NCBI GenBank assembly: GCA_029962745.1
Contig: CM057157.1
Location: 31,787,234 to 31,851,233 of the forward strand
Length of the DNA stretch: 64,000 nt
Origin: Echinometra lucunter
Taxonomy: Eukaryota > Echinodermata > Echinoidea > Camarodonta > Echinometridae
Direction of reading: 5' to 3'
Part shown: positions 52,029 through 63,400 of the stretch, one piece after another
Layout: the number at the start of each line of letters is the position of its first letter
How positions within the stretch are numbered: position 1 is the first letter of the stretch
Program-made: the position numbers and the translations under genes
The notes under the pieces: generated by a model
Told to the model about the DNA's origin: nothing
The model's database searches: none
Seen by the model: the letters and a program-made list of their open reading frames with translations, nothing else

Positions 52029-53930
52029 CTATCTTTCTCACTTTTCTAATCCCTGTTTCACGGTAACTGGGTATGTATGGGCGTTGTTATTAGGTCTCAG
52101 GGTTAGGCTTTAGGTTCTGTTAAAATTTCCACAGCTGAAGTTGTGAATAAAAATGATGAATATGAAGAAAAAAATAATGACCTCGCAGGGATTACAACCC
52201 AAGCGTAAAAAATATTAATTGACTTTTCACTAGCTTTTTGTCAACAGTATGTTTAAAAAATGAATGATAATTTCAATTTATCAATGATTTTCCTTTACCT
52301 TGAAAGAGAAATATTAAAATACAAGTCGGCAATAAGAATCACAAACCAAATTGGGCAAGTATATTGCAATCAGTCAGTATAATGTATTGTACATAACTAT
52401 GAAGGAGATGAGTTCGTCATGGTTTAGACCCAAATTCCATAATGAGAATATATCGTATATGAATCTGAAATGTTCAAACAAGGGTTTGTTATATGCAAGA
52501 TTTTGATACCATACATGAATACAAAAGATAAAGATATAGACCTACAACATAGGGCCTACAGACATGACAGAAGAGAAATATCAAAAGTATTCTACATTAT
52601 TTTGTGGTCTCACATTATGCACATGGGGGCCCTGTGCGTAAACAATTATTGAAGAGCGCCAAACCCTCTTTGAGTCAATCAATAATTTTTATTCAAACCA
52701 TTTTCCTTTTTCGAAACCTCAACACTTTTTGCACCGTCAGGAGTACCAATATCAAAAATCTAACAAATGAAAATTTAAGAAATCCTGCATGAGTAATTAT
52801 TTTTCTAGATTTCTTTTAGTTTTCTTTTGTGCGGATTTGTATTTTTTTCGCAAGATTGGAGATCTTGTATAAAAGATATAATAAGTTCTAAAAAATATAT
52901 ATTACTCAAGCTGGATTGCTTTCATTCTCATCTTAAAATGTTTGAATTTTGTACTTGTGAAGTTGTGAGCGGTGAAAAAAAATACATTTCGAAGAAGGAA
53001 AATGGGTTCAATAAAAATCTTTGATCGTTCCAAGTGGATTTAACGCCTTTTGGATATAAACTCTTGAATCATACATTGAAATCAAACATAATGGCCGGAA
53101 TTCACAAAACAGGCTGAAACAAAAACCATGGTATTTGTTTGTGTGGTTGTGTGTTTTTGTTGTTGTTTGTCTGTCTGTTTGTTTTGTTGTTTTGGGGGGT
53201 ATTATGCGCATGTGCAATATACGTAAACCACTCCATTGTATCAGACTTGTTTTAACATTCCGACATGAATTGCAAATGAAAAGAAATAAAACGAAGGAAA
53301 CACAAAACAACAACAACAAAAAAACAAACAAATATACAGCTGAATTGATCAGTTTTTGTTAAGACAAAAGACTGAGCTTATACAATATGAACATGTTTTG
53401 GTATTGCAAGAGACAATATGGCGGACGTGAAAATGGGGAACGACATGATGATATGATTACTTAAAATAGTTCCCGGACTTGGCTTAAACTTGAAAAATGA
53501 CTCTTTATTAGGGGAATTCGAAAGAGTCAACTTCATTGTTAAGTGTTATACTCTTATTGGTAGATTATTCCATATTATTCCACATACTAAGAATATTGCT
53601 GTAGGATTGGTCAAAAGTTTATCACGTGATAAACATAGTTTCCCCATAAATATTATGCAAACTTGGCAAATTCATGAAAGTTTTTTCTACTTTAAGTAGG
53701 AGATTAGGCTTTTATCTCTAGAGGTTGTTTATTGATAAGAACCTGATTGTATTCATTGGTGTCCACTGACTTTTAATCATACATGAAGCGACTGTTTTCA
53801 GAGTATGGCTTTTATTACAATAAAAAAAGTAATATTCATATTTTAAAGTTCTGGACCAAGTATATGTTTTGGGTTTTCAAACAATCATTCCCGTCTTACA
53901 AACAGTACTGAATGGTGAAATCGATCGCAA
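50334..53930. other. No gene recognised; small repeats
   Basis: Holds a solo end of the 21-bp foldback element (GTTGTCGAGCGTACTTCAGG, about 50476-50500), tandem GTGACTAGTGCCTA words at 51190-51250, a G run at about 51871-51881 and (CT)n at 51991-52025. MTG1 5' exons and FN3 3' exons would be expected here but were not seen. Confidence 0.5.
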
Positions 53931-53937
53931 ACTGATA

Positions 53938-54090
53938 CCGTAGAGGTGCCGCAGTCCAATGGTTTAAGGCGCTTGACTGGAGACGCGAAAGTCCAAGGTT
54001 CGATCCCCGGCACGGTACTTATGCCCGTGAGCAAGGCATTTTATCTAAATTGCTGTTTTATCGGATATCAAATAAAGTGATGGCTATATA
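53938..54090 (+). mobile_element. tRNA-derived SINE
   Basis: A tRNA-like head GGTGCCGCAGTCCAATGGTT, TAAGGCGCTTGACTGGAGA (box A region) and AAGGTTCGATCCCCGGCAC (box B GGTTCGATCCC) is followed by the SINE body GCCCGTGAGCAAGGCATTTT and ATCTAAATTGCT. The GTGCCG/CGGCAC ends pair, but the T and anticodon stems are imperfect, so it is a SINE and not a working tRNA gene. Confidence 0.7.
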
Positions 54091-54099
54091 TTCTATATG

Positions 54100-55155
54100 C
54101 ATATTGATATCAATGTGTGCATGTGTTGTGTGTGTGGTTTTTTTAAATGAAAAATATATCAATTGCAAACAAAGAGAGTGTAAACTTGTAATTAACTTAG
54201 GGGGCTTTTGCGACCAGTTCGAATGAACATTCTTTTAAAGACCGGCCCTAAAACTCTAATGCGTTTCAGCTGAGAAAACAATAATAATTGTATTTCAGCT
54301 CGTTTCAGATTTATTGTCTATTTTCTGCTGACATGGTTGATCTGTCATTCCAAGAAATTGCAAAAATATTCAGTGGAGGTGAGGACAATGACGAGTAAGA
54401 AGAGAACAATCTCCTTCCGCTGAGAACCATGAGAGACTGCCTTTCCTGTAGTGATATAAACAAATAGAATAGAAAACTTTACTTTTAGTCTAGTTCAGTA
54501 TCCTCATATCTGTTTAATCGATGGCGGGTCTAACACCTTTAGTTCATGAATAGCTATTTTCTGTAAAAAAAAAAAAAAAAATAGCATGAGTAGCTTTGAA
54601 ATTTGGAAAAGGATAGACATGATAGAGTAGTTCATAGTTTGTAAACGAATTTTTGATTTGAGCCCCGTTCCATATAATTTAGCTTTAATGGTAGTTCCGC
54701 CATCAATGGTAACTTCAATGAAAACATTGCTCGACAGCCAATCAAATTCGAGCTTTTTATAGAAGTTACCATTCAAGGCAAAGTTGCGATAGTTTTAGGC
54801 AATACAATACGCTCTCTTTGAAATATTTTTTAAATGCTATGTACGAAATTTGTCATAATTTTTGTTTGTTCGTTTGTTCTTGTTTTTTTTTTCTTAAAAT
54901 GAGATCTTTGTAAAATTCCCAAGCAATTTAGAAGGCATGACGACCATAGTCGAATTTCTGTTGAAAAGGGGCAATGACGATGCATTCTAATCTCTCTCGT
55001 ACGGTGCCTATTTTCAGACACCCCTTGAAAAATGCAGCCAAAATATATTTTTCTTAGTGCAAAGCGGATCGTTTAATCCAGGAAAATCATTTTATATAGG
55101 GTATTTTCTCGTATGATTTCTCTAATATATCTTCTTTATTTCTGAGAAAGCATTA
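54100..55155. other. No recognised exon
   Basis: The minus ORF at 54504-54776 has no domain I recognise. An A run lies at about 54566-54581. Confidence 0.4.
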
Positions 55156-55159
55156 TTAC

Positions 55160-55459
55160 CGGTTTTGAACGTCGTCAGTGGATTATTTCCACTTTTCTGC
55201 AGCGGGAAAGAGCCCTCTGCGTTGAGAACAGTCCCAACCTCCACGTTGTAGTAAGTGGAAAGAGACAATCCAAACATCGTTGACTCATAATTCATGTCGT
55301 TTTCCCTCTCTACTGTTGTGTAAAGTGACTTCTGATTGGTGGTTGAATTGGAGAGGTACAGCTCATAGGCATCATGGGGGCTAGTTGGAGGCGTTAAGGT
55401 CACCTTGACGAAGTCATTGCCAATGCTGGTTACCATGATGTCCAGTGGAGCTTCTGGCC
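55160..55459 (-). CDS. FN3 exon 9 (long type), last one seen
   Basis: 300 bp, acceptor CTTTTACAAAG, donor ACCG|GTAATAATG. Encodes GPEAPLDIMVTSIGNDFVKV, TLTPPTSPHDAYELYLSN, GLSLSTYYNVEVGTVLN, NPLTTFKTG. It is more diverged than the others; the strand B Trp is replaced (VTLTPP instead of LSWTPP). It ends in phase 1, so the gene continues, but no further exon was recognised between here and the assembly gap. Confidence 0.78.
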
Positions 55460-55823
55460 CTTTGTAAAAGAGTGCAATCAAAGTAGTACAAAGTGCAAGA
55501 AGAAATCATTGATAACGCATTAAGGAAAAAATGTCAGATTGGCAAGCCATGACTTCCGGTTTGAACAAAGAAAGAGTTGTGGAGAACCATGGGCTACTAT
55601 TTCAAATATTAAGTCATACTTTACTACTGTTATCAAAATAACAATCTATGCAGGTACAATCTTTTTTTTTTAAGTTTTATTTTTATTTCATTCAACAACT
55701 CTGACGAGAAGTGAATAGCTCTTCCTATCAGGAATCGGCATATCTTTAAGATGATAATGCGGCTCACTAGACAAGCGAGCAATTTAATCTGTAAGCGATA
55801 TTACTAAAGTTATTACAAATATA

Positions 55824-55854
<31 letters not shown>

Positions 55855-58800
55855 ACTGTTGTCTGTTGTTTTTTTTTAATATACAGTCAGATTTATGACA
55901 GTCGTTATACATGTATTACAAAATGTGTAATGATAATTAAATTTGACCTACTGAAACTTAAAGACGGTTGAAAAGGTGTAAGTTTCAATTTTCAGTGTAA
56001 AGATAACTGCGTTTCCCTCAATTAGAGAGGGAAGTCAGTACTTCATCATATATTATCAATGGACATCAAATATTTGGTTAACATGCATATTAACCACATT
56101 AGATATGTAGTTAACTTGCACATTACATTCTTCCAGCACTGACTCTGGCATAATACTATTGTATGACATTAATATTTCATTAAGTTAGTTTTTTAGAGGG
56201 AATTCTCATGTTTTACGTTTATTTACCACTTCTTATTTGTGTTGATGCGAGGTCCTTAGGAGGGTCACCGCCTCGTACAGTCAAATGAAACACCGTCCCT
56301 GGCTGCAGGATGGTCAGCCCGATCTCAGAATCTGATACATCACCAAGAGGATCGATCAAATCACTTGGTTCAGCATGGACTGAATAGGATGAGGCTCCCT
56401 CTAGAGGTTTCCATTTGATATAAGCCGACGATGACGTGACATTAGAAACCAATATCTCTCCCTCAGCAATGGCATCTGAAAAATAGAGAAATTCTGGTAT
56501 GTTCTCATGTGAAGGAACATGCAAAATACAACATTACCTGCAATATGTTTCTTAAAGCATCATTTAACTGTACAGCGCAACTAAGGGCAAATCCCACATG
56601 TCAAACATCAATGCATGTTTAAAGATGGTACGCTGTTTGCGACTGGAGAAACTTTGGTGAGACGGATATAGGACTGATTTGCGACCCCTTTCAGTGAATT
56701 GGGATTTGCATGGATAATTTACTTCCAATTGCAAGAAAATGAAACTACATATAGAAAAATAAATCGACTTAAAAGACAACCTAATAGGGACATCGCTGGA
56801 CTATATAAATTGATCAACTTGCTTATGTTAGTTTTTTGCCATAATATGCTGACATTGTTTATACCATTTCTTTTCATAAGGATCAGTGACTGAATCATTG
56901 GGACCAGACGACTACTTTCAATTTTTTATAATTATGTATCTAACGAATACTTTCAATAACTGAAGTCATGTTTTGCGTACCTGTTCTACCGAATATAGTG
57001 GGGTTCCATTTCTGATCACTCCTCTGCAATTCGAATGAATCGCTAGCATTTAAGACAGTTCCGACTTCAAATAGGTAGAGAGTGTCACGTGACAGCCCAA
57101 TCAAAGTGAGCTGATATTCGTTTATATCTTCCCTTTGAACAGAAGCTAACAGCGACATCTCATTGGTTGAATTGTTGATGACGTAAAACTCGTATGCATC
57201 ATGCTGACTTTCAGGTGGTGTCCAGGTGAGAGTTACTTCGTTCGTACTGATTTGTTCCAGTGAAATATTTCCTGGACCTTCTGGAGCTGGGAAACAATGC
57301 TCAAATTAGTTTTGATATATATATTGGTCTACTAAAATACGACCTTTAAAAAGCAGAATGTGAATGGGGAAAATTGTATGGTATGTGAATTTTCGTGCGT
57401 TCTTTTTTTCTTTTTGTACTTGAGTTTTTTACTTGAGTTTTGATATACATGTATAATTCTAGACTTTTATCACTAGAGTAAATCAGCAAATAAAAACCAG
57501 CATATAAACCATAAGTTTTTATAGAGAGGCCTTCGTAAAAGGGGGCGGCTCGGAAGGACAGGAAAAGGACTTCCATGAAGTTCAACATTTTGCTTACCAG
57601 TTCGGCCCAAAGCTTGAGGGTTTTTATTCCGATCACTTCTTTGGAGTTCGTAGAAAACGGTGGAGTTCAAAACAGTTCCGACTTCAAATAAGTAGACGGT
57701 AGCAGGTGAAAGATCTGATAACTTTATCTCGTAGCTATGGATAACCTCTCTGCGCAGAACTGTTGATAACGACCTCTCATTTGTTTGATTATTGATGACG
57801 TAAAATTCATAGGCATCGTGTGGAGTACTTGGAGGAGTCCATGAGAGATTTGCTTCGTACAAACCAATGTGTTCCAGGGATACATCCAGTGGACTCTCGG
57901 GTGCTGCAAATCAATAACTACAATGTTTAAGTGACTTGCAAGTTTTTAAAGAATTAGGTCTTACTTTAATTGCGAATATATTTCATTTGTTACTGATTGG
58001 TTTTAATCAAATATCTGATCAATTTGGATAAAAATGCATTAAGGTTTGTCAAGCAATCATGTCACTAGATCCATCATGTCCATGATGTCTCGATTTGTAA
58101 AATGAGGTTTAAGTAGATCACTGAACATGAAGTTATTAAACCGGTTGTAAAAAAGGGAACGGCAGATTTTCAGTACTTTAACTGAAAAAAAAAGTTTGTA
58201 TTTGTTTTTTCTACATCATTGGGTAAAGCACCTGTACCGAAGAGAATGATGCCAAGCTCATTGAATTTGGTGAAGTACTTTTGATTGTATGCCCGTTTCG
58301 AAAAATACAGTCATTTAAAATTCTTTGGCGACCGTTGAGAGTAGAATTGTGTCGGGATAGCCTTTCACAATACGATGTTTGAGGGAAGCTCGTTGATGCA
58401 TATCAATTACAAAACATTCCATATGAAAGGGCCATTCCCGACACAATTCTAATCTCATCTGTTGCAAAAAACATGTGAAATTTGAAAATGTCTGTATTTC
58501 AATAACGGGCATTGAATCAAAATTAATGCAATGTATAATACTGGACTTTTATCACTGGACAGTAAAACAGCAAATGTAAACCAGAATATAAACTTTAAGT
58601 GTTATAAAGAGGCCTTTGTCAAAGGGGAGGGTTCGGAAGGACAGGAAAAGGACTTCCATGAAGTTCAACATTTTGCTTACCAGTTCGACCAAAAACTTGA
58701 GGGTTTTTATTCCGATCACTTCTTTGGAGTTGGTAGAAAACGGTGGAGTTCAAAACAGTTCCGACTTCAAATAACAAGACGGTAGCAGGTGAAAGACCTG

Positions 58801-61800
58801 ATAACTTTATATCGTAGCTATCGACAACCTCTCTGCGCAGAACTGTTGATAACGACCCCTCATTTTTTAGATTATTGATGACGTAGAATTCATAGGCATC
58901 GTGTGGAGTACTTGGAGGAGTCCATGATAGATTTGCTTCGTTTAAACTAATGTATTCCAGGGATACATCCAGTGGACTTTCGGGTGCTGCAAAATAATTA
59001 CTGCAAAATTTAAGTGACTTGCCAGTTTTAAAGAATCAGGTCTTACTTTACTTCCGAATATATTTCGCATTGCCTCTGTTTGGTATGAAGCAAATATCTG
59101 ATCAGTCTCACCCAAATGCTTTCAAGAACGTCAAGTAATCGTATCACAAGATGCATGATATTTCGTTCTATGACATATTAAAGCTTAAAATAAATCACTG
59201 GACGTTAAATAAGTCTTATTACGTTCATATTACATCATATTTCGTTCTCCCATCACTAAACTTAGGCACAATGAATACGGGTCTAGCACTTTAATATATA
59301 ATTGCGTTACAGAAAGTTTAGTTTCATTATTTCCCTTACCTGTTCGACCAATGACAGACGGGTTCTCAACTTCATTACTTCTTTGTAGTCCAAAGAAACA
59401 TTTGTCATTTAACAAGGTTCCAACTTCAAATGAATAGGTTGTACCGGATGTTAAATCGTTTAATATAAATTCATATTCATTGACATCTTGCCTCTGGATA
59501 GCCGAGACCAGTGTCCTCTGATTGGTTGAATTGTTGATGACGTAGAACTCGTATGCATCATGTGGGCTATCAGGTGGTGTCCAGGCGAGAGTTACTTCAT
59601 TTGTACCAACTTGCTCGAGTGAAATGTTTACTGGACCTTCGGGCGCTGGAAACAGTAAGATTGAACATGACATAAGACGAAGAATGCTTCAAAGTGATAT
59701 CTGATGTTCGAAAATGAAGCAAATTTGTAACCATTACATTTTAAAGGAAACGTACGAACCGTACTTTTAGTTTTCTGACAAAGCGAACCACATTTAAAGA
59801 GTTGAACTCAGGGTTCACAGTTCAACGAACAGTTTATAGTAAAGTGATGAAATCGTCATGTTCGTTTATTATGTTTGCATTTCTTGATTTTCAAACAAAA
59901 TAACAAGCTTTTTCCTAGCACTGCAATTGTAAGTCTTTCAATAAAAATCAGTTCACAAGAGATCATTGGAATAATTAAGTTTTTTTTAATTATTATTATT
60001 AACGTATTTATTTTAAAAAAATGGTAAAAACTGTAAGTTATATTCTCATATCATTACTAAATAATGATTTGCAAAACAACACCATACTTCAATGTATACC
60101 TACCTGTTCTTATCAGGGTTGATGCTATGTCCATATTATTACTGTCTCGCACAGTAATATTGAACACTGCCCCTGGTCGAGATAAAGGCAGCTCAACTTC
60201 CGGGTCAAAGATGCCTTCGGCAGACATCATAACATCACTCGATTCATACAATCCACCCCCCCCCCCCTCGGATTTACACCAATGGCCTATTTCACTTATT
60301 AGGATTCTGACCAATGTCGGAATCCTCAGATCCAGTGGTGTTGGGTAATTTTGACACTTGCTCGTGTGAGTATAAAAGGGATGACTGTACTCGATCAAGA
60401 CCAAGACTGGCCTCAAGAGCTACACTGTTTTCCCTATTCCTATATTCCCACATATTGCCCACATTTCAATCACATGATTCGTTTGTATGTATTGACGTCG
60501 GCGACAATCTGTGTAGTGTGTTTTTGAAAAATTCTGCACAGATTAACGCCGGCGACAATCTGTGAAGCGGGAACAGTTTCTGCTGCATCAAACGTATTTA
60601 TTAAAATCGGTTAAAAGCTGTAAAGTCCTCTATTTTCATATTTTCAACGAATTATAATGATTTGCAAAACAGCAGTATAGTATTTCATTCCCTTTTGATC
60701 ACCTGTTCTTATCCGTGTTGATGCCACATCCATACTAGTAAGGTCCCGCACAGTAATATTGAACACTGTCCCTGGAAGAGGTAGACTCAGCTCGACTTCA
60801 GGGTCAAAGATGCCTTGGACAAGCCTCATAACATCACCCGATTCATACAATACGGAGTAGAAGAAGCTTCCATAATTCCTCCACTGTAGGAAAGCTGATG
60901 ATGACGTTACATCAGTCACCAATATCTCTCCTTCTGCAATGAGCTCTGTAGAATGAAGATGAAATTAAAACAATCTAAAAAAAAAAAAACCTTCCCCATT
61001 TCTTTCCCGAGTTTATTCACCGCTAATTTCACACAATATTTGGCCACATTACCAATGTCTTTGATCATCTTGAATTACTACTCTGAACTATTCAGAGCAA
61101 ATCCTCATTGGCTACTCCCAAGGAAGAAACTCTCCCAAATACCAGCAATTTAAATGTAGAACTAACGGCTTTCGTAACAGTTCTCTGTCATATCTTACAG
61201 ATCTACTAAACATGCTAAATGAAACATGACCAAAGTAAACTCACAAAGAATCAATCTACCTCTATGAATATTTGTATATGTATCAATACAAGCACTTTCT
61301 TTGGTAAATGTCACAATTCATGTAAATGGATGAAACTAAAACTTTGCATTCAATTTCTGATTTTATTTAAGTAAATATATTATATCCATAAAATGCTTGT
61401 ATAGAAAATGTTCATTGATCTTTTAATTTTTTTTTTGTTTATCATAATCAGTCTTAAATTTCTCAGATTCTCATCATGCTCATAATCCGTTTGACAATTT
61501 GCCGTCATGTTTCGTTATCGATAACTGTATGATCTCTATTTCTTTTGTTTGCTTATTTGTGTACCTTCACATACATTTTCTTAATGGTATACAAACATGA
61601 CAAATGTTTTATATTCATAGTCTTTTCTTTATAATCTTTATGTTTCCTCTTCTTTCCACTCTTCCTTCCTCCTTCCCCCTCGTTTGTTTTGTTTCCTTTA
61701 TCTCCTTTTTTCTTTTACTCACAACTCTCCTTATTTCGTTCTAACCTTTATTTGATAACTATGATTATTAAATTTATAAAACCTATTTTCTGTTTGACTT

Positions 61801-62751
61801 GAATTTGTTAACCTATGGCTATTGGAACCGGATGGGCCCTTTATTGAGTCTATGGGAATGGGAGAATCCGGTAGTCAGCGGGTTACTAACCTTGTTTTAT
61901 ATGATACCATGCCATTCCTTTCTGGTTCACCCTGTTCCTCTCTCTCTCTCTCTCTCCTCCTTCCTGTCTCTCTCTCCTTAATTTCCTGTTGATTTGCCTT
62001 TCTTCTCATACCCCTTATCTTTCTCTCCCTCTCCCTCCTCCTTCTTGCTCTTCCTCTCCTTCCAGTTTCAGTTCTTCTATTTTATTTCGAAATTGTTTAT
62101 CTATGTATATTTATCATGTAAATTGATAATTCTACTGAATCGCTGTCTTGCTTTTCGTGGATAATCATGATTCAATTTCCAAAGGTATACCAAATTTTAT
62201 TTTATCTTTGTCATCATTTGTGTACTGTTTACCTTTGAATAATGTATGTAGATTCATGTGGTTCAGCTTTCAAATTGCAATACAATTTTTAGAAATACCT
62301 TTTCAGATTAAATCAAAAGGAACTGGGGGTGGAGTCGATTAGAATAACTTACATGTTAAGCATGTTAAGTGAAAGAAACAAAAGGGGAGAAAATGGGGAA
62401 AGGACATACGTATATTTATCCGAATATGTACCCATAACTGAGATTAGAAAATGTAAGACGTGAGGTTGTTTTGAATGTACCTGTAGTAAGTGTTATATTC
62501 AGTGAATCTCCACTTCCCTCACTCATCCAGGGTGTAACAATAATGGTGTACTGTGTATTAGGTCGGAGTCCGGTGACTAGCTTGAACATATCGGCTGTGT
62601 TTATCGGATATCCGTTCACGCTGTTTCCAGACGAGGCCACTACGTCAACTGTGTAGTAATCCCAAGATGACCCTGCTTCTACAGCCCAAGAAATGTTGAG
62701 ATGGATTGCAGTAATCTCGCCAACAATGATAGACTCTATCCCTGTTCCGTG
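55160..62751 (-). CDS. Fibronectin type III repeat protein, extracellular or receptor (nine exons, partial)
   Basis: Nine minus-strand exons each encode one FN3 domain, and all fully bounded internal ones are phase 1-1. Two kinds occur. The long kind (100-102 codons) runs APEgPxxxSLE..WTPPxSPHDAYEFYVIN..FEVGTVLN..LQRS..GRTG. The short kind (81-83 codons) runs AEGEILV..VTSSSA..PGTVF..TVR..DxASTxIRTG. From 5' to 3' the order is divergent FN3, short, truncated short, four long, short, long. No signal peptide, membrane span, phosphatase or kinase domain is visible, so the gene cannot be named. Receptor-type tyrosine phosphatases and similar adhesion proteins have such FN3 arrays. Symmetric phase favours duplication and exon skipping. 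Confidence 0.82.
55470..56215. other. FN3 gene intron
   Basis: AT-rich, with (AT)n next to a T run at about 55818-55853. Nothing coding. Confidence 0.5.
56227..56475 (-). CDS. FN3 exon 8 (short type)
   Basis: 249 bp (83 codons), acceptor CTATTTTTCAG, donor GTG|GTAAATAAA. Encodes DAIAEGEILVSNVTSSSAYI, KWKPLEG, PGTVFHLTVRGGDPPKDLAS, TQIRSG. The short-type signature EGEILV..VTSSSA..PGTVF is shared with exon 2. Confidence 0.8.
56981..57286 (-). CDS. FN3 exon 7 (long type)
   Basis: 306 bp, acceptor TTTCCCAG, donor ACAG|GTACGC. Encodes APEGPGNISLEQISTNEV, LTWTPPESQHDAYEFYVINN, IGLSRDTLYLFEVGTVLN, LQRSDQKWNPTIFGRTG. Same phase 1-1 layout as its neighbours. Confidence 0.83.
57598..57903 (-). CDS. 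FN3 exon 6 (long type), duplicate of exon 5
   Basis: 306 bp, acceptor ATTTGCAG, donor CTG|GTAAGC. Encodes APESPLDVSLEHIGLYEANL, SWTPPSTPHDAYEFYVINN, LSPATVYLFEVGTVLN and NPQALGRTG. The downstream intron is also shared with exon 5, for example GGACAGGAAAAGGACTTCC, so the duplicated unit is about 1.08 kb and includes intron. Confidence 0.85.
58190..58500. mobile_element. Decayed MITE in FN3 intron, related to 36236-36504
   Basis: TTCTACATCATT, AGAATGATGCCAAGCTCATT, GAATTTGGTGAAG and AAAATACAGTCATTT match the 36.28-36.41 kb MITE interior. It is followed by an inverted pair TAGAATTGTGTCGGGATAG and CCCGACACAATTCTAAT. Confidence 0.55.
58681..58986 (-). CDS. FN3 exon 5 (long type), duplicate of exon 6
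   Basis: 306 bp, acceptor TTATTTTGCAG, donor CTG|GTAAGC. The whole exon was read and is open with no stop: APESPLDVSLEYISLNEANL, SWTPPSTPHDAYEFYVINN, then SGLSPATVLLFEVGTVLN and NPQVFGRTG. It differs from exon 6 at about 14 of 102 residues. The tyrosine of the tyrosine corner, present next door as TVYLFEV, is replaced by Leu (TVLLFEV). It has no internal Met near its start, so simple ORF searches miss it. Confidence 0.82.
59340..59645 (-). CDS. FN3 exon 4 (long type)
   Basis: 306 bp (102 codons), acceptor ACTGTTTCCAG, donor GTAAGGG. Encodes APEGPVNISLEQVGTNEV, LAWTPPDSPHDAYEFYVINN, LNDLTSGTTYSFEVGTLLN and NPSVIGRTG. It is most like the exon at 56981-57286 (shared APEGPxNISLEQ and NNSTN), suggesting those two are an older pair flanking the younger pair between them. 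Confidence 0.82.
60104..60250 (-). pseudogene. FN3 exon 3 (short type), truncated at a poly-C run
   Basis: The 3' half of a short-type FN3 exon is present: YESSDVMMSAEGIFDPEVEL, PGAVFNITV, DIASTLIRTG, then donor ACAG|GTAGGTATAC. Homology to the neighbouring exon at 60703-60945 stops at YES, where the DNA becomes a run of C (about 60256-60267) followed by unrelated sequence. The strand B part with VTSSSAFLQW is missing and no acceptor is visible. It is either a decayed duplicate or an assembly error at the homopolymer. Confidence 0.65.
60703..60945 (-). CDS. FN3 exon 2 (short type)
   Basis: 243 bp, acceptor CATTCTACAG, donor GTGATC (weak but in phase). Encodes ELIAEGEILVTDVTSSSAFL, Q-W, YSVLYESGDV, FDPEVELSLPLPGTVFNITV and DVASTRIRTG. 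It closely resembles the exon at 56227-56475 and the truncated exon just downstream. Confidence 0.78.
60950..62475. other. FN3 gene intron, pyrimidine-rich
   Basis: 1.5 kb between FN3 exons 1 and 2. CT-rich between 61660 and 62075, including (CT)n near 61940-61955. No exon recognised. Confidence 0.5.
62481..62751 (-). CDS. FN3 exon 1 of window (divergent type)
   Basis: Encodes GIESIIVGEITAIHLNISW, then YYTVDVVAS, LVTGLRPNTQYTIIVTPWM and SLNITLTT, a standard FN3 pattern with Trp in strand B and the tyrosine corner LRPNTQYTIIV. The donor is ACAG|GTACATTC (phase 1). The acceptor is either CTTACAG before CAC (end 62751) or AACAG before GG (end 62741). Only the second gives the phase 1 start shared by the other exons. 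Confidence 0.75.
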
Positions 62752-62759
62752 CTGTAAGA

Positions 62760-63080
62760 AGATACATGACAAAAGTTTTATTACACATTTAATTCACTAT
62801 TCTAATCTCTCCATTAAATGGTGTTATAGCACAATTCAACCCCCCCCCCCCCGAAATCATTAGCGAGCCTCGTACAAAGATTACAAAAATGTATCTCGCG
62901 AAATGGTCAACAGCGGATAGTTTTTATCATAATCAATTATTGTTATCATTATTATATATGAATGTGTGAATTGTGTATATTGTATGAAATAAACACACCA
63001 AACGTCAAATAAATGAATCTGAATTATTATTATTATTATTATCATTATTATCATTATTATCATCATAATTATTACACATA
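62760..63080. repeat. Poly-C run and (ATT)n microsatellite
   Basis: C run at about 62840-62852 and ATT/ATC trinucleotides at 63023-63072 leading into the SINE. Confidence 0.7.
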
Positions 63081-63082
63081 TA

Positions 63083-63400
63083 GGTGTAGTGGTCTGCTGG
63101 ATATGTTACCAAACTGTGGATCTGGTGGTCCGAGTTCAAGTTCCGCCACGGCGCCATGTTCTTTAGCAAGATATGAATCTACATTTGCCACTCTCCACCC
63201 AGGAGCAAATGGGTACCTGTGAGGCATTGCCGAAAGCCAATGTGATTGCCTTTGCCATTGCCCGGCATGTACGCATTTGAAGGGTGCAATATATAGGAAT
63301 ACTCTCTAAGGAGTGGAGATGGTGCACACTTCTGTGCGGGCTAGTAATCCAGTGACCATGCAGGGTAATTAGTGGTAATAATAGTAACACTGTAAAACGC
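63083..63400 (+). mobile_element. tRNA-derived SINE (CACCCAGG..AAATGGGTACC type)
   Basis: The head GGTGTAGTGGTCTGCTGGAT (box A) and GGTCCGAGTTCAAGTTCC (box B) is followed by TTAGCAAGATATGAATCTAC, TTTGCCACTCTCCACCCAGG and AGCAAATGGGTACCTGTGAG, the conserved body of SINEs common in marine invertebrates. The tail has ATG/ATT-rich repeats. Confidence 0.75.

Noticed and set aside
53938..54018. Functional tRNA gene (Leu/Ser-like)
   Set aside because: Box A and B are present but the T and anticodon stems do not pair properly, and a SINE body follows directly.
54504..54776. Further 3' exon of the FN3 gene
   Set aside because: The frame has no FN3 pattern and no phase 1 acceptor was found; it ends in poly-Phe from an A run.
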